Assembly (NCBI GenBank): GCA_947095585.1
Contig: OX352766.1
Location: forward strand, 1 to 64,000
Length of the DNA stretch: 64,000 nt
Origin: Nephrocerus scutellatus
Lineage: Eukaryota > Arthropoda > Insecta > Diptera > Pipunculidae
Direction of reading: 5' to 3'
Positions 27,360 to 41,062 of the stretch are shown in pieces (the first letter of the stretch is position 1; every line of letters begins with the position of its first letter). A model generated the notes under the pieces. The model saw only the letters and a program-made list of their open reading frames with translations. It was not told the DNA's origin and made no database searches. The translations under genes and the position numbers were made by a program.

Positions 27360-29088
27360 GTCACACGTGCCACACGCGTCACACGTGCGAGTTTTAAAAT
27401 GAGTACACGCGCCACACGCGTCACACGCGCCACTTCATTGCAAGTTTTAAAACAAGTACACTCGCCATACGCGTCACACGTGCCACACGCACCACTTCAT
27501 AGCAAGTTTTAAAACAAGAACACGCGTCACACGCGCCACTTCATAGCAAGTTTTAAAACAAGTCACACGTGCCACACGCGTCACACGTGCAAGTTTTAAA
27601 ACAAGTACACGCGCCACACGCGTCACACGCGCCACTTCATAGTAAATAAATAAATAGCAAGTACATGTGCCACACGAGCCACACGTGCCACACGCGTCAC
27701 ACGCACCACTTCATAGCAAGTTTTAAACCAAGTACACGCGTCACACGCGCCACACGCGTCACACGTGCGAGTTTTAAAATGAGTACACGCGCCACACGCG
27801 GCACAAGCGCCACTTCATTGCAAGTTTTAAAACAAGTACACTCGCCACACGCGTCACACGTGCCACACGCACTACTTCATAGCAAGTTTTAAAACAAGTG
27901 CACGCGCCACACGCGCCACTTCATAGCAAGTTTTAAAATAAGCACACGCGTCACACGCGTCACACGCGTCACACGCGCCACACGCGCCACTTCATAGCAA
28001 GTTTCAAACAAGCGCACGCGCCACACGCGTCACACGCGTCACACGCGTCACACGCGCCACTTCATAGCAAGTTTTAAACCAAGTACACGCGTCACACGCG
28101 TCACACGCGACACACGCGCCACACGCGTCACTTCATAGCAAGTTTTAAAACAAGTACACAAGTTTTAAAACAAGTACACGCGTCACACGTGCAAGTTTTA
28201 AAATGAGTACACGCGCCACACGCGTCACATCATTGCAAGTTTTAAAACAAGTACACTCGCCACACGCGTCACACGTGCCACACGCACCACTTCATAGCAA
28301 GTTTTAAAACAAGTGCACGCGCCACACGCGCCACTTCATAGCAAGTTTTAAAATAAGCACACGCGTCACACGCGCCACACGCGTCACTTCATAGCAAGTT
28401 TCAAACAAGCGCACGCGCCACACGCGTCACACGCGCCACTTCATAGCAAGTTTTAAACCAAGTACACGCGTCACACGCGACACACGCGCCACACGCGCCA
28501 CACGCGTCACTTCATAGCAAGTTTTAAACCAAGTACACGCGTCACACGCGCCACATGATTGCAAGTTTTAAAACAAGTACACTCGCCACACGCGTCACAC
28601 GTGCCACACGCACCACTTCATAGCAAGTTTTAAAACAAGTGCATGCGCCACACGCGCCACTTCATAGCAAGTTTCAAACAAGCGCACGCGCCACACGCGT
28701 CAGACGCGTCACACGCGCCACTTCATATCAAGTTTTAAACCAAGTACACGCGTCACACGCGCCACTTCATAGCAAGTTTTAAAACAAGCACACGCGCCAC
28801 ACGCGTCACTTCATATTAAGTTTTAAAACAAGTACAAGCGCCACACGCGCCACACGCGCCACACGCGCCACACGCGTCACTTCATAGCAAGTTTTAAAAC
28901 AAGTACACTCGTCACTCGTGCCACACGCGCCACATGTGCCACACGCGCCACACGTGCCACATGCAGCACTTGATAGCACGCGTCACTTCAGAGCAAGTTT
29001 TAAAACAAGTACACGCGCCACTTCATAGCAAGTTTTAAAACAATTACACGCGCCACATTTAACACACGCGTCACTACATATCAAGTTG
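27360..29088 (-). repeat. Satellite block 14, inverted
   Basis: Corresponds to block 4 but is longer. It additionally includes a mirrored TATTTATTTATTTA-type spacer (AAATAAATAAATA near 27645) and a second doubled spacer near 28155. It ends at the TCAAGTTGTTGCACTTG junction near 29089. Confidence 0.85.
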
Positions 29089-29271
29089 TTGCACTTGTTT
29101 TAAAACTTGCTATGAAGTGGTGCGAGTGGCACGTGTGACGCGTGTGGCGAGTGTACTTGTTTTAAAACTTGCAATCATGTGGCGCGTGTGACGCGTGTAC
29201 TTGGTTTAAAACTTGCTATGAAGTGACGCGTGTGGCGCGTGTGGCGCGTGTGTCGCGTGTGACGCGTGTAC
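29089..29271 (+). repeat. Satellite block 15, forward, ~180 bp
   Basis: Third near-identical copy of the short forward insert (compare 5337-5517 and 13120-13302), with the same junctions. Confidence 0.85.
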
Positions 29272-31338
29272 TTCATAGCAAGTTTTAAAACAAGTAAACT
29301 CGTCACTCGTGCCACACGCGTCACTTCATAGCAAGTTTTAAAACCAGTACACGCGCCACACGCGTCACTTCATAGCAAGTTTTAAAACAAGTACACGCGC
29401 CACACGCGTCACTTCATAGCAAGTTTTAAACCAAGTACACGCGCCACATTTAACACACGCGTCACTTCATAGCAAGTTTCAAACAAGCGCACGCGCCACA
29501 CGCGCCACACGCGTCACACGCACCACTTCATAGCAAGTTTTAAACCAAGTACACGCGTCACACGCGCCACTTCATAGCAAGTTTTAAAACAAGCACACGC
29601 GCCACATGCAGCGCTTGATAGCAAGTTTTAAAACAAGTACACGCGCCACACGCGACACACGCGCCACACGCGTCACTTCATAGCAAGTTTTAAAACAAGT
29701 ACACGCGCCACTTCATAGCAAGTTTTAAAACAATTACACGCGCCACATTTAACACACGCGTCACTACATATCAAGTTTTAAAATGAGTACACGCGCCACA
29801 CGCGCCACACGCGCCACACGTGTCACTTCATAGCAAGTTTTAAAACAAGTAAACTCGTCACTCGTGCCACACGCGTCACTTCATAGCAAGTTTTAAAACC
29901 AGTACACGCGCCACACGCGTCACACGCGCCACACGCGTCACTTCATAGCAAGTTTTAAAACAAGTACACGCGCCACACGCGTCACTTCATAGCAAGTTTT
30001 AAACCAAGTACACGCGCCACATTTAACACACGCGTCACTTCATAGCAAGTTTCAAACAAGCGCACGCGCCACACGCGCCACACGCGTCACACGCACCACT
30101 TCATAGCAAGTTTTAAACCAAGTACACGCGTCACACGCGCCACTTCATAGCAAGTTTTAAAACAAGCACACGCGCCACATGCAGCACGCGTCACTTCATA
30201 GCAAGTTTCAAACAAGCGCACGCGCCAAACGCGTCACACGCGTCACACGCGCCACTTCATAGCAAGTTTTAGAACAAGCACACGCGCCACACGCGCCACA
30301 TGCAGCACTTGATAGCAAGTTTTAAAACAAGTACACGCGCCACACGCGACACACGCGCCACACGCGTCACTTCATAGCAAGTTTTAAAACAAGTACACGC
30401 GCCACATGCAACACACGCGTCACTACATAGCAAGTTTTAAAATGAGTACACGCGCCACACGCGCCACACGCGTCACTTCATAGCAAGTTTTAAAACAAGT
30501 ACACGCGCCACACGCGCCACTTCATAGCAAGTTTTAAAACAAGCACACGCGCCACACGCGCCACATGCAGCACTTGATAGCAAGTTTTAAAACAAGTACA
30601 CGCGCCACACGCGTCACTTCATAGCAAGTTTTAAAACAAGTACACGCGCCAAACGCGACACACGCGCCACTTCATAGCAAGTTTTAAAACAAGCACACGC
30701 GCCACACGCGCCACATGCAGCACTTGATAGCAAGTTTTAAAACAAGTACACGCGCCACACGCGTCACTTCATAGCAAGTTTTAAACCAAGTACACGCGTC
30801 ACACGCGCCACTTCATTGCAAGTTTTAAAACAAGTACACGCGTCACACGCGCCACATGCAGCACTTGATAGCAAGTTTTAAAACAAGTACACGCGCCACA
30901 CGCGTCACTTCATAGCAAGTTTTAAACCAAGTACACGCGTCACTTCATAGCAAGTTTTAAAACAAGTACACGCGCCACACGCGTCACTTCATATCAAGTT
31001 TTAAACCAAGTACACGCGCCACTTCATAGCAAGTTTTAAAACAAGCACGTGCGCCACACGCGCCACATGCAGCACTTGATAGCAAGTTTTAAAACAAGTA
31101 CACGCGTCACACGCGCCATACGCGTCACTTCATAGCAAGTTTCAAACAAGCACACGCGCCACACGCGTCACACGCACCACTTCATAGCAAGTTTTAAACC
31201 AAGTACACGCGCCACACGCGCCACATGCAGCACTTGATAGCAATTTTTAAAACAAGTACACGCGCCACACGCGCCACTTGATAGCCAGTTTTAAAAAAAG
31301 TACACGCGCCACACGCGACACACGCGCCACACGCGTCA
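29272..31338 (-). repeat. Satellite block 16, inverted; duplicate of block 6
   Basis: Collinear with 5518-7587. Anchors near 5521/29273 differ by 23,752 bp and anchors near 7598/31351 by 23,753 bp. The single-base change is explained by one extra A in a poly-A core near 31293 compared with 7545. It is a recent segmental duplicate with almost no net indel over 2 kb. Confidence 0.87.
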
Positions 31339-34300
31339 CTTGCTATGAAGTGGTGCGTGCTGCACGTGTGACGCGTGTGGCGAGTTTAAAACTTTCTATG
31401 AAGTGGCGCGTGTGGCGCGTGCACTTGTTTTAAAACTTGCTATGAAGTGGTGCGTGTGGCACGTGTGACGCGTGTGGCGAGTGTTCTTGTTTTAAAACTT
31501 GCAATGAAGTGGCGCGTGTGACGCGTATGGCGCGTGTGACGCGTATGGCGCGTGTACTCATTTTAAAACTTGCACGTGTGACGCGTGTACTTGTTTTAAA
31601 ACTTGCTATGAAGTGGCGCGTGTGGCACGAGTGACGCGTGTACTCATTTTAAAACTTGCTATGAAGTGACGCGTGTGGCGCGTGTACTTGTTTTAAAACT
31701 TGCTATGAAGTGGCGCGTGTGACGCGTGTTCTTGTTTTAAAACTTGCTATGAAGTGGTGCGTGTGGCACGTGTGACGCGTATGGCGAGTGTACTTGTTTT
31801 AAAACTTGCAATGAAGTGGCGCGTGTGACGCGTGTGGCGCGTGTACTCATTTTAAAACTCCCACGTGTGACGCGTGTGGCACGTGTGACGCGTGTGGCAC
31901 GTGTGACGCGTGTGGCACGTGTGACGCGTGTACTTGTTTTAAAACTTGCTATGAAGTGGCGCGTGTGGCGCGTGTACTTGTTTTAAAACTTGCTATAAAG
32001 TGGCGCGTATGGCACGTGTGGCACGAGTGACGCGTGTACTTGTTTTAAAACTTGCTATGTAGGACGCGTGTGCTGCATGTGGCGCGTGTGACGCGTGTAC
32101 TTGGTTTAAAACTTGCTATGAAGTGGCGCGCGTGACGCGTGTGGCACGTGTACTTGTTTTAAAACTTGCTATAAAGTGATGCGTGTGGTGCGTGTGGCAC
32201 GTGTGACGCGTGTGGCGAGTGTACTTGTTTTAAAACTTGCAATGAAGTGGCGCTTGTGCCGCGTGTGGCGCGTGTACTCATTTTAAAACTCGCACGTGTG
32301 ACGCGTGTGGCACGTGTGACGCGTGTGGCGAGTGTACTTGTTTTAAAACTTGCTATGAAGTGGCGCGTGTGGCGCGTGTGGCGCGTGTGGCGCGTGCGGC
32401 GCGTGCGGCGCGTGTGGCGCGTGCGGCGCGTGTGGCGCGTGTGACGCGTGTACTTGGTTTAAAACTTGCTATGAAGTGGTGCGTGTGACGCGTGTGGCAC
32501 GTGTGGCGCGTGTGGCACATGTACTTGCTATTTATTTATTTACTATGAAGTGGCGCGTGTGACGCGTGTGGCGCGTGTACTTGTTTTAAAACTTGCACGT
32601 GTGACGCGTGTGGCACGTGTGACTTGTTTTAAAACTTGCTATGAAGTGGCGCGTGTGACGCGTGTTCTTGTTTTAAAACTTGCTATGAAGTGGTGCGTGT
32701 GGCACGTGTGACGCGTATGGCGAGTGTACTTGTTTTAAAACTTGCAATGAAGTGGCGCGTGTGACGCGTGTGGCGCGTGTACTCATTTTAAAACTCGCAC
32801 GTGTGACGCGTGTGGCACGTGTGACGCGTGTACTTGTTTTAAAACTTGCTATGAAGTGGCGCGTGTGGCGCGTGTACTTGTTTTAAAACTTGCTATAAAG
32901 TGGCGCGTATGGCACGTGTGGCACGAGTGACGCGTGTACTTGTTTTAAAACTTGCTATGTAGGACGCGTGTGCTGCATGTGGCGCGTGTGACGCGTGTAC
33001 TTGGTTTAAAACTTGCTATGAAGTGGCGCGCGTGACGCGTGTGGCACGTGTACTTGTTTTAAAACTTGCTATAAAGTGATGCGTGTGGTGCGTGTGGCAC
33101 GTGTGACGCGTGTGGCGAGTGTACTTGTTTTAAAACTTGCAATGAAGTGGCGCTTGTGCCGCGTGTGGCGCGTGTACTCATTTTAAAACTCGCACGTGTG
33201 ACGCGTGTGGCACGTGTGACGCGTGTGGCGAGTGTACTTGTTTTAAAACTTGCTATGAAGTGGCGCGTGTGGCGCGTGTGGCGCGTGCGGCGCGTGTGGC
33301 GCGTGCGGCGCGTGTGGCGCGTGCGGCGCGTGTGGCGCGTGTGACGCGTGTACTTGGTTTAAAACTTGCTATGAAGTGGTGCGTGTGACGCGTGTGGCAC
33401 GTGTGGCGCGTGTGGCACATGTACTTGCTTGTACTTGTTTTAAAACTTGCACGTGTGACGCGTGTGGCACGTGTGACGCGTGTGGCGAGTGTACTTGTTT
33501 TAAAACTTGCTATGAAGTGGCGCGTGTGGCGCGTGCGGCGCGTGTGGCGCGTGCGGCGCGTGTGGCGCGTGCGGCGCGTGTGGCGCGTGTACTTGGTTTA
33601 AAACTTGCTATGAAGTGGTGCGTGTGACGCGTGTGGCACGTGTGGCGCGTGTGGCACATGTACTTGCTATTTATTTATTTACTATGAAGTGGCGCGTGTG
33701 ACGCGTGTGGCGCGTGTACTTGTTTTAAAACTTGCACGTGTGACGCGTGTGGCACGTGTGACTTGTTTTAAAACTTGCTATGAAGTGGCGCGTGTGACGC
33801 GTGTTCTTGTTTTAAAACTTGCTATGAAGTGGTGCGTGTGGCACGTGTGATGCGTATGGCGAGTGTACTTGTTTTAAAACTTGCAATGAAGTGGCGCGTG
33901 TGACGCGTGTGGCGCGTGTACTCATTTTAAAACTCGCACGTGTGACGCGTGTGGCACGTGTGACGCGTGTGGCACGTGTGACGCGTGTGGCACGTGTGAC
34001 GCGTGTACTTGTTTTAAAACTTGCTATGAAGTGGCGCGTGTGGCGCGTGTACTTGTTTTAAAACTTGCTATGTAGGACGCGTGTGGCACATGTACTTGCT
34101 ATTTATTTATTTACTATGAAGTGGCGCGTGTGACGCGTGTGGCGCGTGTACTTGTTTTAAAACTTGCACGTGTGACGCGTGTGGCACGTGTGACTTGTTT
34201 TAAAACTTGCTATGAAGTGGCGCGTGTGACGCGTGTTCTTGTTTTAAAACTTGCTATGAAGTGGTGCGTGTGGCACGTGTGACGCGTATGGCGAGTGTAC

Positions 34301-37300
34301 TTGTTTTAAAACTTGCAATGAAGTGGCGCGTGTGACGCGTGTGGCGCGTGTACTCATTTTAAAACTCGCACGTGTGACGCGTGTGGCACGTGTGACGCGT
34401 GTACTTGTTTTAAAACTTGCTATGAAGTGGCGCGTGTGGCGCGTGTACTTGTTTTAAAACTTGCTATAAAGTGGCGCGTATGGCACGTGTGGCACGAGTG
34501 ACGCGTGTACTTGTTTTAAAACTTGCTATGTAGGACGCGTGTGCTGCATGTGGCGCGTGTGACGCGTGTACTTGGTTTAAAACTTGCTATGAAGTGGCGC
34601 GCGTGACGCGTGTGGCACGTGTACTTGTTTTAAAACTTGCTATAAAGTGATGCGTGTGGTGCGTGTGGCACGTGTGACGCGTGTGGCGAGTGTACTTGTT
34701 TTAAAACTTGCAATGAAGTGGCGCTTGTGCCGCGTGTGGCGCGTGTACTCATTTTAAAACTCGCACGTGTGACGCGTGTGGCACGTGTGACGCGTGTGGC
34801 GAGTGTACTTGTTTTAAAACTTGCTATGAAGTGGCGCGTGTGGCACGTGTGGCGCGTGCGGCGCGTGTGGCGCGTGCGGCGCGTGTGGCGCGTGTGACGC
34901 GTGTACTTGGTTTAAAACTTGCTATGAAGTGGTGCGTGTGACGCGTGTGGCACGTGTGGCGCGTGTGGCACATGTACTTGCTATTTATTTATTTACTATG
35001 AAGTGGCGCGTGTGACGCGTGTGGCGCGTGTACTTGTTTTAAAACTTGCACGTGTGACGCGTGTGGCACGTGTGACTTGTTTTAAAACTTGCTATGAAGT
35101 GGCGCGTGTGACGCGTGTTCTTGTTTTAAAACTTGCTATGAAGTGGTGCGTGTGGCACGTGTGACGCGTATGGCGAGTGTACTTGTTTTAAAACTTGCAA
35201 TGAAGTGGCGCGTGTGACGCGTGTGGCGCGTGTACTCATTTTAAAACTCGCACGTGTGACGCGTGTGGCACGTGTGACGCGTGTGGCACGTGTGACGCGT
35301 GTACTTGTTTTAAAACTTGCTATGAAGTGGCGCGTGTGGCGCGTGTACTTGTTTTAAAACTTGCTATAAAGTGGCGCGTATGGCACGTGTGGCACGAGTG
35401 ACGCGTGTACTTGTTTTAAAACTTGCTATGTAGGACGCGTGTGCTGCATGTGGCGCGTGTGACGCGTGTACTTGGTTTAAAACTTGCTATGAAGTGGCGC
35501 GCGTGACGCGTGTGGCACGTGTACTTGTTTTAAAACTTGCTATAAAGTGATGCGTGTGGTGCGTGTGGCACGTGTGACGCGTGTGGCGAGTGTACTTGTT
35601 TTAAAACTTGCAATGAAGTGGCGCTTGTGCCGCGTGTGGCGCGTGTACTCATTTTAAAACTCGCACGTGTGACGCGTGTGGCACGTGTGACGCGTGTGGC
35701 GAGTGTACTTGTTTTAAAACTTGCTATGAAGTGGCGCGTGTGGCGCGTGTGGCGCGTGTGGCGCGTGCGGCGCGTGTGGCGCGTGTGACGCGTGTACTTG
35801 GTTTAAAACTTGCTATGAAGTGGTGCGTGTGACGCGTGTGGCACGTGTGGCGCGTGTGGCACATGTACTTGCTATTTATTTATTTACTATGAAGTGGCGC
35901 GTGTGACGCGTGTGGCGCGTGTACTTGTTTTAAAACTTGCACGTGTGACGCGTGTGGCACGTGTGACTTGTTTTAAAACTTGCTATGAAGTGGCGCGTGT
36001 GACGCGTGTTCTTGTTTTAAAACTTGCTATGAAGTGGTGCGTGTGGCACGTGTGACGCGTATGGCGAGTGTACTTGTTTTAAAACTTGCAATGAAGTGGC
36101 GCGTGTGACGCGTGTGGCGCGTGTACTCATTTTAAAACTCGCACGTGTGACGCGTGTGGCACGTGTGACGCGTGTGGCACGTGTGACGCGTGTGGCACGT
36201 GTGACGCGTGTACTTGTTTTAAAACTTGCTATGAAGTGGCGCGTGTGGCGCGTGTACTTGTTTTAAAACTTGCTATGAAGTGGCGCGCGTGACGCGTGTG
36301 GCACGTGTACTTGTTTTAAAACTTGCTATAAAGTGATGCGTGTGGTGCGTGTGGCACGTGTGACGCGTGTGGCGAGTGTACTTGTTTTAAAACTTGCAAT
36401 GAAGTGGCGCTTGTGCCGCGTGTGGCGCGTGTACTCATTTTAAAACTCGCACGTGTGACGCGTGTGGCACGTGTGACGCGTGTGGCGAGTGTACTTGTTT
36501 TAAAACTTGCTATGAAGTGGCGCGTGTGGCGCGTGTGGCGCGTGCGGCGCGTGTGGCGCGTGCGGCGCGTGCGGCGCGTGTGACGCGTGTACTTGGTTTA
36601 AAACTTGCTATGAAGTGGTGCGTGTGACGCGTGTGGCACGTGTGGCGCGTGTGGCACATGTACTTGCTATTTATTTATTTACTATGAAGTGGCGCGTGTG
36701 ACGCGTGTGGCGCGTGTACTTGTTTTAAAACTTGCACGTGTGACGCGTGTGGCACGTGTGACTTGTTTTAAAACTTGCTATGAAGTGGCGCGTGTGACGC
36801 GTGTTCTTGTTTTAAAACTTGCTATGAAGTGGTGCGTGTGGCACGTGTGACGCGTATGGCGAGTGTACTTGTTTTAAAACTTGCAATGAAGTGGCGCGTG
36901 TGACGCGTGTGGCGCGTGTACTCATTTTTAAACTCGCACGTGTGACGCGTGTGGCACGTGTGACGCGTGTGGCACGTGTGACGCGTGTACTTGTTTTAAA
37001 ACTTGCTATGAAGTGGCGCGTGTGGCGCGTGTACTTGTTTTAAAACTTGCTATAAAGTGGCGCGTATGGCACGTGTGGCACGTGCGGCGCGTGTGGCGCG
37101 TGCGGCGCGTGCGGCGCGTGTGGCGCGTGTGACGCGTGTACTTGGTTTAAAACTTGCTATGAAGTGGTGCGTGTGACGCGTGTGGCACGTGTGGCGCGTG
37201 TGGCACATGTACATGCTATTTATTTATTTACTATAAAGTGGCGCGTGTGACGCGTGTGGCGCGTGTACTTGTTTTAAAACTTGCACGTGTGACGCGTGTG

Positions 37301-38324
37301 GCACGTGTGACTTGTTTTAAAACTTGCTATGAAGTGGCGCGTGTGACGCGTGTTCTTGTTTTAAAACTTGCTATGAAGTGGTGCGTGTGGCACGTGTGAC
37401 GCGTATGGCGAGTGTACTTGTTTTAAAACTTGCAATGAAGTGGCGCGTGTGACGCGTGTGGCGCGTGTACTCATTTTAAAACTCGCACGTGTGACGCGTG
37501 TGGCACGTGTGACGCGTGTGGCACGTGTGACGCGTGTGGCACGTTTGACGCGTGTACTTGTTTTAAAACTTGCTATGAAGTGGCGCGTGTGGCGCGTGTA
37601 CTTGTTTTAAAACTTGCTATAAAGTGGCGCGTATGGCACGTGTGGCACGAGTGACGCGTGTACTTGTTTTAAAACTTGCTATGTAGGACGCGTGTGCTGC
37701 ATGTGGCGCGTGTGACGCGTGTACTTGGTTTAAAACTTGCTATGAAGTGGCGCGCGTGACGCGTGTGGCACGTGTACTTGTTTTAAAACTTGCTATAAAG
37801 TGATGCGTGTGGTGCGTGTGGCACGTGTGACGCGTGTGGCGAGTGTACTTGTTTTAAAACTTGCAATGAAGTGGCGCTTGTGCCGCGTGTGGCGCGTGTA
37901 CTCATTTTAAAACTCGCACGTGTGACGCGTGTGGCACGTGTGACGCGTGTGGCGAGTGTACTTGTTTTAAAACTTGCTATGAAGTGGCGCGTGTGGCGCG
38001 TGTGGCGCGTGTGGCGCGTGCGGCGCGTGTGGCGCGTGCGGCGCGTGTGGCGCGTGCGGCGCGTGTGGCGCGTGTGACGCGTGTACTTGGTTTAAAACTT
38101 GCTATGAAGTGGTGCGTGTGACGCGTGTGGTACGTGTGGCGCGTGTGGCACATGTACTTGCTATTTATTTATTTACTATGAAGTGGCGCGTGTGACGCGT
38201 GTGGCGCGTGTACTTGTTTTAAAACTTGCACGTGTGACGCGTGTGGCACGTGTGACTTGTTTTAAAACTTGCTATGAAGTGGCGCGTGTGACGCGTGTTC
38301 TTGTTTTAAAACTTGCTATGAAGT
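31339..38324 (+). repeat. Satellite block 17, forward, HOR type A
   Basis: Several consecutive type A HORs have GCGCTTGTGCCG markers near 32247, 33147, 34721, 35621, 36411 and 37871. Exact 900-bp spacing is seen between the first two. An internal tandem truncation at about 33430-33600 lacks the TATTTATTTATTTA module. The right end is a third copy of the junction found at 2142 and 25746. Confidence 0.88.
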
Positions 38325-39837
38325 CACACGCTTCACACGTGCCACACGCGTCACACGTGCGAGTTTTAAAATGAGTACACGCGCCACACGCGTCACACGC
38401 GCCACTTCATTGCAAGTTTTAAAACAAGTACACTCGCCATACGCGTCACACGTGCCACACGCACCACTTCATAGCAAGTTTTAAAACAAGAACACGCGTC
38501 ACACGCGCCACTTCATAGCAAGTTTTAAAACAAGTCACACGTGCCACACGCGTCACACGCGTCACACGTGCGAGTTTTAAAATGAGTACACGCGCCACAC
38601 GCGGCACAAGCGCCACTTCATTGCAAGTTTTAAAACAAGTACACTCGCCACACGCGTCACACGTGCCACACGCACTACTTCATAGCAAGTTTTAAAACAA
38701 GTGCACGCGCCACACGCGCCACTTCATAGCAAGTTTTAAAATAAGCACACGCGTCACACGCGTCACACGCGTCACACGCGTCACACGCGCCACACGCGCC
38801 ACTTCATAGCAAGTTTCAAACAAGCGCACGCGCCACACGCGTCACACGCGTCACACGCGTCACACGCGCCACTTCATAGCAAGTTTTAAACCAAGTACAC
38901 GCGTCACACGCGTCACACGCGACACACGCGCCACACGCGTCACTTCATAGCAAGTTTTAAAACAAGTACACAAGTTTTAAAACAAGTACACGCGTCACAC
39001 GTGCAAGTTTTAAAATGAGTACACGCGCCACACGCGTCACATCATTGCAAGTTTTAAAACAAGTACACTCGCCACACGCGTCACACGTGCCACACGCACC
39101 ACTTCATAGCAAGTTTTAAAACAAGTGCACGCGCCACACGCGCCACTTCATAGCAAGTTTTAAAATAAGCACACGCGTCACACGCGCCACACGCGTCACT
39201 TCATAGCAAGTTTCAAACAAGCGCACGCGCCACACGCGTCACACGCGCCACTTCATAGCAAGTTTTAAACAAGTACACTCGCCACACGCGTCACACGTGC
39301 CACACGCACCACTTCATAGCAAGTTTTAAAACAAGTGCACGCGCCACACGCGCCACTTCATAGCAAGTTTTAAAATAAGCACACGCGTCACACGCGCCAC
39401 ACGCGTCACTTCATAGCAAGTTTCAAACAAGCGCACGCGCCACACGCGTCACACGCGCCACTTCATAGCAAGTTTTAAACCAAGTACACGCGTCACACGC
39501 GACACACGCGCCACACGCGCCACACGCGTCACTTCATAGCAAGTTTTAAAACAAGCACACGCGCCACACGCGTCACTTCATATTAAGTTTTAAAACAAGT
39601 ACAAGCGCCACACGCGCCACACGCGTCACTTCATAGCAAGTTTTAAAACAAGTACACTCGTCACTCGTGCCACACGCGCCACATGTGCCACACGCGCCAC
39701 ACGTGCCACATGCAGCACTTGATAGCACGCGTCACTTCAGAGCAAGTTTTAAAACAAGTACACGCGCCACTTCATAGCAAGTTTTAAAACAATTACACGC
39801 GCCACATTTAACACACGCGTCACTACATATCAAGTTG
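38325..39837 (-). repeat. Satellite block 18, inverted
   Basis: Third copy of the block 2 family. It lacks the mirrored AAATAAATAAATA module because of a deletion near 38545-38570, where a CACACGTGCC run is fused to CACACGTGCGAG. It ends at the fifth TCAAGTTGTTGCACTTG junction near 39838. Confidence 0.85.
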
Positions 39838-40943
39838 TTGCACTTGTTTTAAAACTTGCTATGAAGTGGTGCGAGTGGCACGTGTGACGCGTGTGGCGAG
39901 TGTACTTGTTTTAAAACTTGCAATCATGTGGCGCGTGTGACGCGTGTACTTGGTTTAAAACTTGCTATGAAGTGGCGCGTGTGGCGCGTGTACTTGTTTT
40001 AAAACTTGCTATGTAGGACGCGTGTGGCACATGTACTTGCTATTTATTTATTTACTATGAAGTGGCGCGTGTGACGCGTGTGGCGCGTGTGACGCGTGTG
40101 GCACGTGTGACGCGTGTACTTGTTTTAAAACTTGCTATGAAGTGGCGCGTGTGGCGCGTGTACTTGTTTTAAAACTTGCTATGTAGGACGCGTGTGGCAC
40201 ATGTACTTGCTATTTATTTATTTACTATGAAGTGGCGCGTGTGACGCGTGTGGCGCGTGTACTTGTTTTAAAACTTGCACGTGTGACGCGTGTGGCACGT
40301 GTGATTTGTTTTAAAACTTGCTATGAAGTGGCGCGTGTGACGCGTGTTCTTGTTTTAAAACTTGCTATGAAGTGGTGCGTGTGGCACGTGTGACGCGTAT
40401 GGCGAGTGTACTTGTTTTAAAACTTGCAATGAAGTGGCGCGTGTGACGCGTGTGGCGCGTGTACTCATTTTAAAACTCGCACGTGTGACGCGTGTGGCAC
40501 GTGTGACGCGTGTACTTGTTTTAAAACTTGCTATGAAGTGGCGCGTGTGGCGCGTGTACTTGTTTTAAAACTTGCTATAAAGTGGCGCGTATGGCACGTG
40601 TGGCACGAGTGACGCGTGTACTTGTTTTAAAACTTGCTATGTAGGACGCGTGTGCTGCATGTGGCGCGTGTGACGCGTGTACTTGGTTTAAAACTTGCTA
40701 TGAAGTGGCGCGCGTGACGCGTGTGGCACGTGTACTTGTTTTAAAACTTGCTATAAAGTGATGCGTGTGGTGCGTGTGGCACGTGTGACGCGTGTGGCGA
40801 GTGTACTTGTTTTAAAACTTGCAATGAAGTGGCGCTTGTGCCGCGTGTGGCGCGTGTACTCATTTTAAAACTCGCACGTGTGACGCGTGTGGCACGTGTG
40901 ACGCGTGTGGCGAGTGTACTTGTTTTAAAACTTGCTATGAAGT

Positions 40944-41062
40944 GGCGCGTGTGGCACGTGTGGCGCGTGCGGCGCGTGTGGCGCGTGCGGCGCGTGTGGC
41001 GCGTGCGGCGCGTGTGGCGCGTGCGGCGCGTGTGGCGCGTGCGGCGCGTGTGGCGCGTGTGA
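40944..41062 (+). repeat. Variable 9-mer run with 18-bp GCGCGTGTG/GCGCGTGCG dimer periodicity
   Basis: At the position that is a run of 4 to 8 9-mers in most type A HORs, this copy has about thirteen. They alternate between GCGCGTGTG and GCGCGTGCG, an 18-bp dimer repeated about five times, with one GCACGTGTG. The same position differs in length in nearly every HOR and accounts for most HOR length variation. A tenfold GCGCGTGTG expansion sits at the same HOR position near 54836-54925. Confidence 0.85.
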
